Shown here: piece after piece, positions 26,556-34,699 of the stretch | Layout of the letters: the number at the start of each line of letters is the position of its first letter | Numbering within the stretch: the stretch's first letter is position 1 | The notes under the pieces: model-generated | What the model was told of the DNA's origin: nothing | What the model saw: only the letters and a program-made list of their open reading frames with translations | The model's database searches: none | Translations under genes and position numbers: made by a program | DNA from: Planctomycetota bacterium | GTDB lineage: Bacteria; Planctomycetota; Phycisphaerae; Sedimentisphaerales; Anaerobacaceae | Length of the DNA stretch: 48,717 nucleotides | Reading direction: 5' to 3' | NCBI GenBank assembly: GCA_025459125.1 | Contig: JALORE010000007.1 | Location: forward strand, 1-48,717

Positions 26556-27959
26556 TTACAACTGCCGGTACACCCATCCAGCCAGTCGGCACACGTTCTC
26601 CAGCACCTCGACCGGCGCCCCGGGGATCAGGGCCAGATGGTGACTGCCGCCGGCATACGCATAGGCCGTCAGCAGATCGTTCACGCTGCCGGCATCGGGC
26701 CTGAAGACGCCCCGCGGGCCGTCGATCTTCGGCAGATGATCGTCTTCGATCCTGCCGCTGACACTTACCAACTGTCCTCTTCCTTCCGCCGTGGAATTCA
26801 GGTTGACCAACGTCACCGGCCCCGGCTCGAATTCGAAATCGACAATCGCAAACTCGGCCGCGTGTCGATCGGTGAACTTGCTGGCCAGCAACCGCGGCTG
26901 GGCCCGCGCCATCGCGAAGTTGCCTTCGCCCCAGTGCTTCAGCAGCAGCCGGTCGTCGTCGTGTCCAATCGAGAAGATCTCACTGAAGCTGGCCACGCCG
27001 CAGCCCTGCTGCAGGCCGCGGACCAGGAGCGCCGTCACCCAATCCCCCTCGCCGGCGTAGCCGAATCCGTCGCGCAGGAGCAGCGACGCGGCCACGTGCA
27101 GGCCGTCGGCCACCTGCGGGTCATGGCACAATTCGAGGAAGTTCAAGCCACAGGCGTGACTGTCCACCTGCTCCAGCAGCATTCGCAGCGCCGCCTCACC
27201 CCGGCCGGTCTTCGCCAACAACGATGGATCCATCGCTCGTTCGATCGCGAACGTTTGCCGGTAGCGCGCGACACATTCGGCTACCTGCTCCTCGGTAACC
27301 TCCGCCATCAGATCGGCGAGTTCCGGGGTCACGACCACCTCGGGCGCGATCCCCAGACGAAGGAGGAACTCATCATTTCCCACCTGCAGATCGAGCATGT
27401 GCTCGAAATGGCCACCAACCTGGACCGGGTTGGCCATCTGCAGAGAACGGATGATCCGCCCTGCCCGGGCCCAGTGCTGCAGCCGGTCCGCGAAGTCCGG
27501 CTGCTCGTAATGGCCATGGATCACGCCAAACGGCCTGGCTCTCTTGCCGAGCACATTGGCGAGATCCTGGATGCCATGGACTCCGTGATTCAGCTTGACG
27601 GCCTCGGCGTCATAGCCGTCCGGCTCGAGCTTCAGAACGCTCTGCATGGGCCACAGCAACACCGGGACGGGCGACGGGACCAGCGCCGGGACGAGAACGC
27701 CACTGGGGCAGTAAGGCGCCAGCGCGACCAGCAGGAGATCCACCCCTTGGCCGGCCAGTTCAGCGCAGGCGGCCGTCACCTGTTCGGGAAGACTGACGGC
27801 GGGACTGCACAGAACATCCAGTTGGGCGCCTCCCAGCCGGTCCGCCACCCGGCGCGCCAGTTGCTCCAGGGCGCGGTCGATGTCGGACCAGAGCCGGTGG
27901 TACAAATCGGCTACCGGGAGCAACATCCCAACCCGAAGTCGGTCCGACGAGGCGGTCAC
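26556..27959 (-). CDS. L-arabinose isomerase-like sugar isomerase
   Basis: A 467-residue protein of the AraA/FucI-type fold. Markers are GMLLPVADLYHRL near the start, GFGYAGEGDWVTALLVRG (AraA-type EGDW, first catalytic Glu), FSEIFSIGHDDD (second Glu), LLKHWGEGN (His) and GSHHLALIPG (second His). It is slightly shorter than AraA (about 500) and diverges from it, so the substrate need not be arabinose. It starts GTG at 27959, overlapping the kinase stop by 4 nt (GTGA). A kinase-isomerase pair is typical of a pentose or deoxy-sugar pathway. Confidence 0.82.
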   Translation of the reverse strand: MTASSDRLRVGMLLPVADLYHRLWSDIDRALEQLARRVADRLGGAQLDVLCSPAVSLPEQVTAACAELAGQGVDLLLVALAPYCPSGVLVPALVPSPVPVLLWPMQSVLKLEPDGYDAEAVKLNHGVHGIQDLANVLGKRARPFGVIHGHYEQPDFADRLQHWARAGRIIRSLQMANPVQVGGHFEHMLDLQVGNDEFLLRLGIAPEVVVTPELADLMAEVTEEQVAECVARYRQTFAIERAMDPSLLAKTGRGEAALRMLLEQVDSHACGLNFLELCHDPQVADGLHVAASLLLRDGFGYAGEGDWVTALLVRGLQQGCGVASFSEIFSIGHDDDRLLLKHWGEGNFAMARAQPRLLASKFTDRHAAEFAIVDFEFEPGPVTLVNLNSTAEGRGQLVSVSGRIEDDHLPKIDGPRGVFRPDAGSVNDLLTAYAYAGGSHHLALIPGAPVEVLENVCRLAGWVYRQL

Positions 27960-29311
27960 GTCTGCATCCTCCTTTCCAGCAGGGGCTTCTGGCAGTCACG
28001 ATACCAGGTCTGATACCGCCGGGCCTGGCGCGGCGCATAGGTCCGGACCGCGGCGGTGTTCGGATATCGTCGCGGCGGCGTTGTACCCAACACAGCCTGG
28101 AGAGCATGCAAGGCCGCACCGTAAGCCGTGAAGCAGGGGTAGTCAACCGCCTCGACGACGAGACCGCAAGTATCCGCGATCACCTGTGGCCAGAATCGGC
28201 TCTGCATCGCGCCGCCGGCGATGACGATCTTTTCCAGGCCGCCTGCCCAACATCGTTCCAGCGCCCAGGCCACCACCGAACCTGCCCATTCCATGTACCG
28301 TCGCACGGACAGCGGCGCATCCGCCGCCGGTTGAACCACGCCCAGGTCGACATCTGCGGATACCGCCTCCTGCGGCGTATCCAGGTCGGCGAGCCCATCC
28401 TCCACCTGGGCCCCCGTCACTCCCAGGCGGTGAACCAACCGGTCGAATCCCGCGCCGATCTGCCCAAGCGTGACAATGAAACCATAGCCGTCCGGCTGCA
28501 GATCCCGGCCGGGATGGATGAGGAACCGGCGGTCGTCGAACCGGGGTCGGCCGGTCCGGCCGTTGATTACCCAGGCGGTACCCGTGCCCAGCATGACGCT
28601 CTTATCTTTCTCCAGGCCGGCCGCCATGAGCGCCGCGTACTGATCGTGCGAGCCGGTCACAAGGGTCATCTTGCCCCACGCCGTGCCGAGACGCTCTGCA
28701 ACGATCCCCGCATGGGGAACCACCGGCGTCAGCCACTGGTCGCGCATGCCCACCCAGGCAGCAACGTCAGGGCTCCACCGCAGTCCCTGGAAATCCGCCA
28801 GCCCGGTGATCTGCGCACTTGTGATATCCGTGGTAACCGTGCCCGTAAGCTGGGCATAGATAAAATCAGGGACAGTGGCGATCCAGCGCGTATCGCCCGG
28901 GACTTGCCGTCGGTCTACCATCTCCTTGAGTTTGCACGCGGCCAACCAGCCATGCGGCGGCCAGCCGGTCAAACGGTAGTAGGTCGCCGCGCCAAATGTC
29001 TCGATCAGATCCCGTACGGTGTTCTCCCGGGCCAACGCGGTCCAGCCACACGCAGGACAGACGGGTTGGCACTTGCCATCCACCAGCACGAAGCTGCCCC
29101 CCTGCCCGGTAACGCTGCACACGATCTCCTCGCCCGCCCACCGGCCGCCGGACAGGAAACGCTCCATCGCCTGGCAGAAGTGTTGATACCAGTACACCGC
29201 GCCCGGCTCGGGGGGCGCTGCGCCAGCGGCTTCGTCCAGCACCTGTCCCGTGCGATCGACCACGACCGCCTTGGTGGTGGTTGTCCCAATATCGATGCCG
29301 CAGAAGATCAT
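27956..29311 (-). CDS. FGGY-family carbohydrate kinase
   Basis: A 451-residue actin-fold sugar kinase. The phosphate-1 motif is GIDIGTTTTKAVVVD. LVTGSHDQYAALMAAGL gives the catalytic Asp region. MLGTGTAWVING is the FGGY phosphate-2 motif, and KIVIAGGAMQSRFWPQVIAD the adenosine-binding motif. The closest known relatives by motif are xylulo- and ribulokinases. It lies 27 nt after gspM, so it may be transcribed from the secretion operon or from its own promoter in that region. No strong ribosome site is visible. Phosphorylated sugar identity is unknown. Confidence 0.88.
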   Translation of the reverse strand: MIFCGIDIGTTTTKAVVVDRTGQVLDEAAGAAPPEPGAVYWYQHFCQAMERFLSGGRWAGEEIVCSVTGQGGSFVLVDGKCQPVCPACGWTALARENTVRDLIETFGAATYYRLTGWPPHGWLAACKLKEMVDRRQVPGDTRWIATVPDFIYAQLTGTVTTDITSAQITGLADFQGLRWSPDVAAWVGMRDQWLTPVVPHAGIVAERLGTAWGKMTLVTGSHDQYAALMAAGLEKDKSVMLGTGTAWVINGRTGRPRFDDRRFLIHPGRDLQPDGYGFIVTLGQIGAGFDRLVHRLGVTGAQVEDGLADLDTPQEAVSADVDLGVVQPAADAPLSVRRYMEWAGSVVAWALERCWAGGLEKIVIAGGAMQSRFWPQVIADTCGLVVEAVDYPCFTAYGAALHALQAVLGTTPPRRYPNTAAVRTYAPRQARRYQTWYRDCQKPLLERRMQT

Positions 29312-29338
29312 GAGAACGGACCGTCAATGCATGCCATA

Positions 29339-29869
29339 TCATGTGGGCCCCAGGCGTGTCACCGTCGACAACTGAATGACGGCGCGGAGCAGGCCCGGGT
29401 TGCGGTCGGCGTGCTGAACCTCCAGCGTTTTGACGCCTCCGGCCAGATCCAGCGCCTCCAGTTCCCGGAGAAAGGCCACCAGATGCGCGTATGTGACGCC
29501 GTCCAACCGCACCTCGACGACGGTTTCCTGGTAGCGATTGTCGATCGCCGTCGTCGTCGGTTTCAAGGACAACATATTCTCGGGCACGCCGCTGGCCTGT
29601 CGAATCCGCGAGAGACTGGAGAGAATCCGTCGTCCCTCCTGTTGCGGCCCGATGAGGGACCGCAACTGGTTGGCCTGCGCCTCCAGGCGTTGGTAATCGA
29701 GGCTCTTCTGCCGCAGTTGGCCCAGGATGTCCCGCTTGTCCGTGACCACGCGGCGGAGCGTCACGATTCGCTCCCGCACCGGGCGGACGACGAACTGCAG
29801 CACGAGGAGCAAGCCGAGAATGCCGACACTGCCGATGATAACGATCTTCTCTCTTCTACTGAGCTGCAT
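29339..29869 (-). CDS. gspM: Type II secretion inner-membrane protein GspM
   Basis: A 176-residue protein with one N-terminal helix (KIVIIGSVGILGLLLVLQFVV) followed by a coiled region (RIVTLRRVVTDKRDILGQL) and a ferredoxin-like C-terminal domain (YQETVVEVRLDGVTYAHLVAFLREL). This is the GspM/PilO architecture. GspM pairs with GspL at the assembly platform. It follows gspL by only 3 nt. It is assigned by architecture and its position at the end of the operon. Confidence 0.82.
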   Translation of the reverse strand: MQLSRREKIVIIGSVGILGLLLVLQFVVRPVRERIVTLRRVVTDKRDILGQLRQKSLDYQRLEAQANQLRSLIGPQQEGRRILSSLSRIRQASGVPENMLSLKPTTTAIDNRYQETVVEVRLDGVTYAHLVAFLRELEALDLAGGVKTLEVQHADRNPGLLRAVIQLSTVTRLGPT

Positions 29870-29872
29870 GAA

Positions 29873-31330
29873 TCACCCGGTCTTTACAGAAATCAGGAGC
29901 CGGAATTCGGGGCGCTCATTGCCACGACTCTGGGCCATATCCTCCAGCTCGACGGAACCGAACTCGGGGACCTGCCGCAAGGTGTCCAGGAACTGGTCAA
30001 TGGCCTCGAAGGAGTCGCCCGTTCCCGCGAGCTGGATGGTCCCCTCCCGGATGGAGAACGACGAAATACCGATCCGCTTGTCCGACGCCATGCGCTCGCT
30101 CAGAAGGTGCAGCATGCGCAGCGGCGAGAGGCGTTTGCCCACGACGGCCGCCAGCCTGTCATGTTCTTTCTGCAGCGACTGCAAATGCTCGGTCGTCTGC
30201 GCCAGCTCGTTGACGACCTTCTTCTCTCCGGGGAACGTTTCCAGGAAGACCGCGCGAATCTCCCGGGTGAGCACGGCGCGCTGCGTCTCCAGGGCACAGA
30301 GTCCGCGCCAGGCTTGAACGCCCAGCAGCACCACAACCGCCAGCAGGAGAACCCCAAACACGGAGACCGCCCGCCTGGCACGGGACTTGTCCGCCCGGTC
30401 CACCTGGGAACTATCCGCGCTCAGGAAATTCAAGACCTTCCCGGTGCGGTCCAGGCCGAGGAGAGCGAGTCCCAGAGCAAGGGCGAATCGGCCGTCGAGC
30501 TCGGCGGCCGGTGTGGAAGACACCGGCAGGGAGCCCAGCGCCCGGACGGCATAACCGGTCGCCTGGGACAAGCCGCCGGCCAGCTCACGCACGAGTTCAG
30601 CCGGTCCGCTCAAGAGGATCTCCACCGGCTGCGGCCGCGGTCCGCCCGGCGTTCTCCGCAACGTCAGCTCGATTTCGCGGGCGAGCAGTGCGTTGATCGC
30701 CGCCGCATTTCCCGTACAGGCCATATGCCGGGCACAGAGGATGGTTTCGCCGTGCGACAGCCCCAGCACCATCCGGCGGCCATCGGCATGGACCGACACC
30801 ACGAAGGTGTCGGGGTCGGCAGGCCTCACCAGACGGGCTACCGCCTGCAGGGCACACACATCCGTCGAGCACACCGAACACCGGCAACCTGCCTGACGCA
30901 GAGCGCGGGTCCAGGCCTCGATCTGGTCCCGGCTGACCGCCGCGATCAGGTACTCGTGCCGGTTCTCCTCGACCGATCGCCGGCTGCAGATGTCTGCGAC
31001 CAGGTCATCGAAGGACAGCGGCAGATCGTCCTCCAGCTCGAATTTCAGCAGCCGCCGCACATCCTCCGGATTGGCCACGTCGGTCCGCAGGTGACTGAAA
31101 AAGACCTTCTCGTAAGGCAGGCCGATCACCACGGCCGTCTGGGGCCCGGCCTTGGTCTTCCGCAACGTCTCGACCAGCAGCCCATCGGTCGTCGGGTCAT
31201 CGCCCGCGGACGCGCGGCCGCTCCCCTCCACCGCCTGCATAGCCAGCACGTGAAGCTGGCCGTGCCGGCGCGAGACGTGCACGAGTGCGATCCCGTGGCT
31301 GCCCAGATCGATTCCGATGGCGCTACTCAT
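29873..31330 (-). CDS. gspL: Type II secretion actin-like platform protein GspL
   Basis: A 485-residue protein combining an N-terminal actin-like cytoplasmic domain (AIGIDLGSHGIALVHVSR; VVIGLPYEKVFFSHLR; FELEDDLPLSFDDLV) with a TM helix near 345 (VSVFGVLLLAVVVLLGVQAW) and a periplasmic coiled and ferredoxin-like domain. In other systems these are PilM and PilN; here they are fused, as in GspL. GspL recruits the ATPase GspE. The ATG at 31330 lies inside a GGAATG repeat that also supplies a GGTGGA ribosome site. It ends 3 nt before gspM. Confidence 0.85.
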   Translation of the reverse strand: MSSAIGIDLGSHGIALVHVSRRHGQLHVLAMQAVEGSGRASAGDDPTTDGLLVETLRKTKAGPQTAVVIGLPYEKVFFSHLRTDVANPEDVRRLLKFELEDDLPLSFDDLVADICSRRSVEENRHEYLIAAVSRDQIEAWTRALRQAGCRCSVCSTDVCALQAVARLVRPADPDTFVVSVHADGRRMVLGLSHGETILCARHMACTGNAAAINALLAREIELTLRRTPGGPRPQPVEILLSGPAELVRELAGGLSQATGYAVRALGSLPVSSTPAAELDGRFALALGLALLGLDRTGKVLNFLSADSSQVDRADKSRARRAVSVFGVLLLAVVVLLGVQAWRGLCALETQRAVLTREIRAVFLETFPGEKKVVNELAQTTEHLQSLQKEHDRLAAVVGKRLSPLRMLHLLSERMASDKRIGISSFSIREGTIQLAGTGDSFEAIDQFLDTLRQVPEFGSVELEDMAQSRGNERPEFRLLISVKTG

Positions 31331-31351
31331 TCCACCATTCCATCATTCCAT
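31328..31351. repeat. Tandem CATTCCAN repeat overlapping gspL start
   Basis: Three 8-bp units, CATTCCAC, CATTCCAT and CATTCCAT, run from 31328 to 31351. In the direction of gspL they read GGAATG units, and the last one contains the gspL ATG. Looser ACTCCA-type units continue to about 31385. Copy-number change here could alter the ribosome site. Confidence 0.7.
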
Positions 31352-31392
31352 TCGTCTCTTCCAACACTCCAGTCTTCCGGCACTCCAATTCA

Positions 31393-32430
31393 TCACATCT
31401 CCCAACGCATCAGGGGAGTCACCCGTCCGCCGGCAGCATCCTTGCGAACGGCCAGGCGCACGGTCCGCACGCACTGCCCCACCACCCCGCGCGCGGTCAT
31501 CGTGTAATATTCACCGCCCGGACGTACCGTGGCCATCGTCCGGATGACGCGGAGCACGTCCGGGGTCATCCCCGGCACCTGTGTCAACTCGTCGAGGGTC
31601 CGGTATGGGCGGTTCCGGACGATGCTTTCCGCCAGGGGCAGATCCATCTGTTCCGAGAGCGTTTGCAGCACCGGAATCGAGGCATCATTGATGTTCACCA
31701 TGCCGTCCCCGTAGACCGTCAGGTACTCGCTCATGCCCGGCAGCGGCGCTTCCCGCCCGGGGTCGGTTCTCCCCGAGAAGATCTCCCGGGTCATCCCCTT
31801 GACGAGCAGCAGCTCACCCACGGCATCCAGCGGCCGGTTCTTACAATAATACGGCTTTTCCAACTCCCGGTAGTACTCGCTCTCCGCGCCGGCGTTGGCG
31901 CCCTGGACAAAGGGCAGAACCGTGACCTGGTCATCGAGATCGATCCAGTCGATGATCGCGGCCACCAGGCCATAGCTGATCCGATCTTCGGGGCCGCGCT
32001 GCGCGTTGAGCACGTCGATCAGACGCAGCATCTGATCGATCCGCGACCGCACCGGTTTCCCGTCGGGCCCCACCAGGCCGTTGACGTTCAGCTTGCCTCG
32101 TTCGCCCACGACGGACGTCGTACAGTGCCCTACGCCCACGGTCAGCGGCACTCCTCCCGAGAGGATGCCGGCCACCTTCTCGTCGGTCCAGAGACCGCCG
32201 TACTGCTCCAGTGCGGCTGTGGCCACCGCCAGACCGGCTTGGGCACAATACAGGGCCTGGTACGAGCTGAGCGAGTTTTCCGCCAAATGATACCCCAGAC
32301 GCACATCGTAGGCGAATTCAAAAATGACGGCGGTCAGAACCGCGATCACCAGCAGCACGATGATCAACACCATGCCGGATTTGTCCGGCTTCGAAGGATA
32401 GCGCGTACGCGTGGACTTCGCTCCCTGCAT
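31393..32430 (-). CDS. gspK: Type II secretion minor pseudopilin GspK
   Basis: A 345-residue GspK. The N-terminal prepilin region is SGMVLIIVLLVIAVLTAVIFEFA, typical GspK with a longer leader. The large periplasmic insert is present (DRISYGLVAAIIDWIDLDDQ; MSEYLTVYGDGMVNINDAS). NINDASIPVL and helix-hairpin-helix-like LDELTQVPGM are family hallmarks. GspK caps the pseudopilus tip. The start lies directly after the gspJ stop; GGAGG is inside the end of gspJ, so translation is coupled. Leader processing needs GspO, not encoded here. Confidence 0.9.
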   Translation of the reverse strand: MQGAKSTRTRYPSKPDKSGMVLIIVLLVIAVLTAVIFEFAYDVRLGYHLAENSLSSYQALYCAQAGLAVATAALEQYGGLWTDEKVAGILSGGVPLTVGVGHCTTSVVGERGKLNVNGLVGPDGKPVRSRIDQMLRLIDVLNAQRGPEDRISYGLVAAIIDWIDLDDQVTVLPFVQGANAGAESEYYRELEKPYYCKNRPLDAVGELLLVKGMTREIFSGRTDPGREAPLPGMSEYLTVYGDGMVNINDASIPVLQTLSEQMDLPLAESIVRNRPYRTLDELTQVPGMTPDVLRVIRTMATVRPGGEYYTMTARGVVGQCVRTVRLAVRKDAAGGRVTPLMRWEM

Positions 32431-33177
32431 CTAACGCCTCCGATTCCTGTCGGCTTTCATCGGGACCCGGGGCGCGCCGGCCGCCGGCGGAGGCGTGCTG
32501 CAGCCGATCGGAGCTACCGACGTAAAGCCGAGCAGGCGGCCATCCTGCTCGGATTCCAGCTCCAGCCTGATCCGCACGGCCCGCGGCAATCGTCCCACCG
32601 CGTTCGCGTCCCACTCGGTCCGCCAGTCGGTACCGTTGAAGTACTGTAGTTCCAGGTCCCGCACGTTCTCCAAGACTACCTGCCAGTCCCTATCGTTTTC
32701 GGGGCCGCGCCGGCCGTAGACTTCCTCGCGGACCAGCAAGGCCCGTTGCCAGGCATCGAGCTTATAAGAGACCATCGCCAGTCCACCCGGGTCGGAGGTC
32801 CGGCTCAGGTTGTTGCTGGTCGTCACGAATTGCACCAGGGCCTCGTCGAACGACGAGCCGCCGCCCCGAAAGAAGCAGGTCCCCCCCTGCGACACTACCG
32901 GCCGGGCATCTTTCTGGTCTGAGAAGGACGGCGGGGCTTGGGCGACCACGCGGCCGCCATAGCTGCAGCGGATCTGTCGCGCCAATCGCTGAACGAAGAA
33001 CCGGCCCTTCTGATCGAGCGTAATCCCCGGCTGCAAACCGGCCACGGTGCCGGTCACCGCCCGGTAACTGCCGTAAACGGCGCTCAGGATCAGGCCGAGC
33101 ACACACAGGGAGATCAACGTCTCCAACAGGGTGAAGCCGCCCTGCGTCCGTCGTCCATTGCCCTGTCGTTTCTCCAT
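32431..33177 (-). CDS. gspJ: Type II secretion minor pseudopilin GspJ
   Basis: About 248 residues. The prepilin site GGFTLLETLISLCVLGLI fits GspJ, with cleavage after the second Gly of RRTQGG. The body has the GspJ pattern (KGRFFVQRLARQIRC; YKLDAWQRALLVREE; ENVRDLELQYFNGTDW). ATG 33177 is preferred (GGGAG upstream), although a TTG at 33183 is possible. It sits between gspI and gspK. The C-terminus is extended and alanine-proline rich. Confidence 0.88.
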   Translation of the reverse strand: MEKRQGNGRRTQGGFTLLETLISLCVLGLILSAVYGSYRAVTGTVAGLQPGITLDQKGRFFVQRLARQIRCSYGGRVVAQAPPSFSDQKDARPVVSQGGTCFFRGGGSSFDEALVQFVTTSNNLSRTSDPGGLAMVSYKLDAWQRALLVREEVYGRRGPENDRDWQVVLENVRDLELQYFNGTDWRTEWDANAVGRLPRAVRIRLELESEQDGRLLGFTSVAPIGCSTPPPAAGAPRVPMKADRNRRR

Positions 33178-33203
33178 CGTCAATCACTCCCGCCGTGGGG
33201 CCG

Positions 33204-33719
33204 TCACAAAGGCGAGCGCACCGGCGCGGCTGTCTGAGGACCGCTCTGGGGCCCTTCCTCGTCGATCCGCATCTGCCCTGCGGTCACGTGGGCGGCGCGG
33301 ATGAAGGTGTCGAGCGTGACCATCCCGTCCCGGCCGCCGTCCTGCCAGGCGACCTCCACGTGAACCCCGCGCAGGCCGATCAGCGACACCGATTCGGTCT
33401 CAGGCGGGCGTGCTTCTGTCACCACCGCCTGCCAACGGTAGACCATGCCGTCGTTGGCATCTTCAATGCGCCCGCCGGTTGTGCCCAACTCGGGAACTTC
33501 CTGCGCCACGATTTCGGCCAGCCGGTTCTGCGCCAGAACCGTGGCTCTGACCCGGTGGAAGCTCGAATCGACCGTACGGATACTGATAACGTGCAGATGA
33601 ATCAGCGGCACGAGCGCCAGGAGCACCACGCACAGGGCGATCAGGATTTCCAGGAGCGTGAAGCCCGGATATCCCCGTGCTATCGACATGGTTATGAATC
33701 GAGGACGCAAGCGGAACAC
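33204..33719 (-). CDS. gspI: Type II secretion minor pseudopilin GspI
   Basis: About 171 residues from GTG at 33719, or 161 from ATG 33689. The prepilin signal is PGFTLLEILIALCVVLLALV. RATVLAQNRLAEIV and VYRWQAVVTE match the GspI body (the VLAQ..LAE motif is typical). Neither start has a strong ribosome site; the GTG lies 2 nt after the gspH stop and fits coupling. GspI nucleates the tip complex with J and K. The C-terminus has a Pro/Gln-rich tail. Confidence 0.85.
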   Translation of the reverse strand: MFRLRPRFITMSIARGYPGFTLLEILIALCVVLLALVPLIHLHVISIRTVDSSFHRVRATVLAQNRLAEIVAQEVPELGTTGGRIEDANDGMVYRWQAVVTEARPPETESVSLIGLRGVHVEVAWQDGGRDGMVTLDTFIRAAHVTAGQMRIDEEGPQSGPQTAAPVRSPL

Positions 33720-33721
33720 AC

Positions 33722-34273
33722 CTATCCGGCGGAGCGAGCGCCGATCACATGGACCTCATCGAACCCGGCGCCGATCACGACGCGCACGGTCTGTCCCTCC
33801 GGAGAAATCAGATACAGGGTCACCGGGTCGCATCCGCCATCCGGGCTGAACTGAGCCACCACGCGGTTGGCCCGGTCCCACTCCTGTCCCAGGCACTCGA
33901 CACTTTCCAGGCTAACGTCCGCGCCAAGCCGCCCCCGCAGGTCCACGGCAGGCCGGCTGGAAACGGAGGCGCCGCCCTCCTGCCGCCGCGCGATCCAGTA
34001 GTCCCCACTGTCGGCATCCACGAAGAGTACGAAGGCGGACTCCGTCGTCGCGGCCAGTTCCCGCGCGTGGCGGACCAGCCGGGCGAGCTTTCTGCCGCTG
34101 CGCCAGGGCTCCGGCTCCTGCAGCAGCAGACCGCCCAGACGCGGGAACACCAAGGCCCAGGCGATCCCCAGAACCGTCAGAACCACGATCAACTCGAGGA
34201 GCGTGAAGGCCCGTGCCGTCCGGCCGGCGTCGGCGCTACTGCTCTTCCAGGTTCCAACTCTCGATGTCCGCAT
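33722..34273 (-). CDS. gspH: Type II secretion minor pseudopilin GspH
   Basis: About 183 residues from ATG 34273, which overlaps the end of gspG. The prepilin site is RAFTLLELIVVLTVLGIAW with Ala rather than Gly at -1, a variation to note. LARLVRHARELAATTESAFVLFVDAD matches the GspH fold, and VTLYLISPEGQTVRVVIG is its C-terminal sheet. The open frame continues upstream to 34408 through gspG in another frame and is rejected as start. It follows gspG in the canonical order. Confidence 0.85.
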   Translation of the reverse strand: MRTSRVGTWKSSSADAGRTARAFTLLELIVVLTVLGIAWALVFPRLGGLLLQEPEPWRSGRKLARLVRHARELAATTESAFVLFVDADSGDYWIARRQEGGASVSSRPAVDLRGRLGADVSLESVECLGQEWDRANRVVAQFSPDGGCDPVTLYLISPEGQTVRVVIGAGFDEVHVIGARSAG

Positions 34274-34688
34274 TGTCGCCGGTGCCGCCATCTTCCCCAT
34301 CTCGGCCGTAGGATTCCAGATCGTAGTCATCATGCGTGCCCGGCTGGATATAGACGTACGGATGGCCCCAGGGGTCCTGGGGGACCTTGCCGCCCTCGAT
34401 GTAGCCACCCGGTCGCCAGCCTTTGAGACCGGAGCTGCTCACCAGCACTTCCAACCCTTCGGAGGTGTTCGGGAACCGCCCTGTATCCGTCTTGAAGAAC
34501 GCCAGGGCCGACTGCAGATTGCGAATCTGGACCCTGGCCTTCATCCGCCGCGCCTGCTCGGGCCGGTCCAGGATCTTCGGCATCATGATCGTGGCCAGAA
34601 TCCCCAGGATCACGATCACCACCATCAGCTCGATCAGGGTGAAGCCCGACGAGAAGCGTTGTCCCCGCGCACTGTCCAATCTCCGCAT
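34236..34688 (-). CDS. gspG: Type II secretion major pseudopilin GspG
   Basis: A 150-residue major pseudopilin. SGFTLIELMVVIVILGILA is the class III prepilin signal (cleavage after Gly). YRAVP-type KTDTGRFPNTSEGLEVLV and QDPWGHPYVYIQPG are GspG signatures. The Asp-rich DDYDLESYGRDGEDGGTGDN loop carries the calcium-binding Asp residues expected for GspG. AGGAG overlaps the gspF stop, 8 nt before the ATG. It forms the pseudopilus shaft. Confidence 0.95.
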   Translation of the reverse strand: MRRLDSARGQRFSSGFTLIELMVVIVILGILATIMMPKILDRPEQARRMKARVQIRNLQSALAFFKTDTGRFPNTSEGLEVLVSSSGLKGWRPGGYIEGGKVPQDPWGHPYVYIQPGTHDDYDLESYGRDGEDGGTGDNADIESWNLEEQ

Positions 34689-34699
34689 GGCCCGGTCTC

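Noticed and set aside
28106-31507. An 1133-codon open plus-strand frame
   Set aside because: It is antisense to the FGGY kinase, gspM and gspL, has Arg/His/Gln-rich composition and no domain motif. Long antisense frames are expected at this GC content.
34273-34408. N-terminal extension of gspH
   Set aside because: The extra residues are translated from gspG in another frame and would place a 67-residue leader before the prepilin site.
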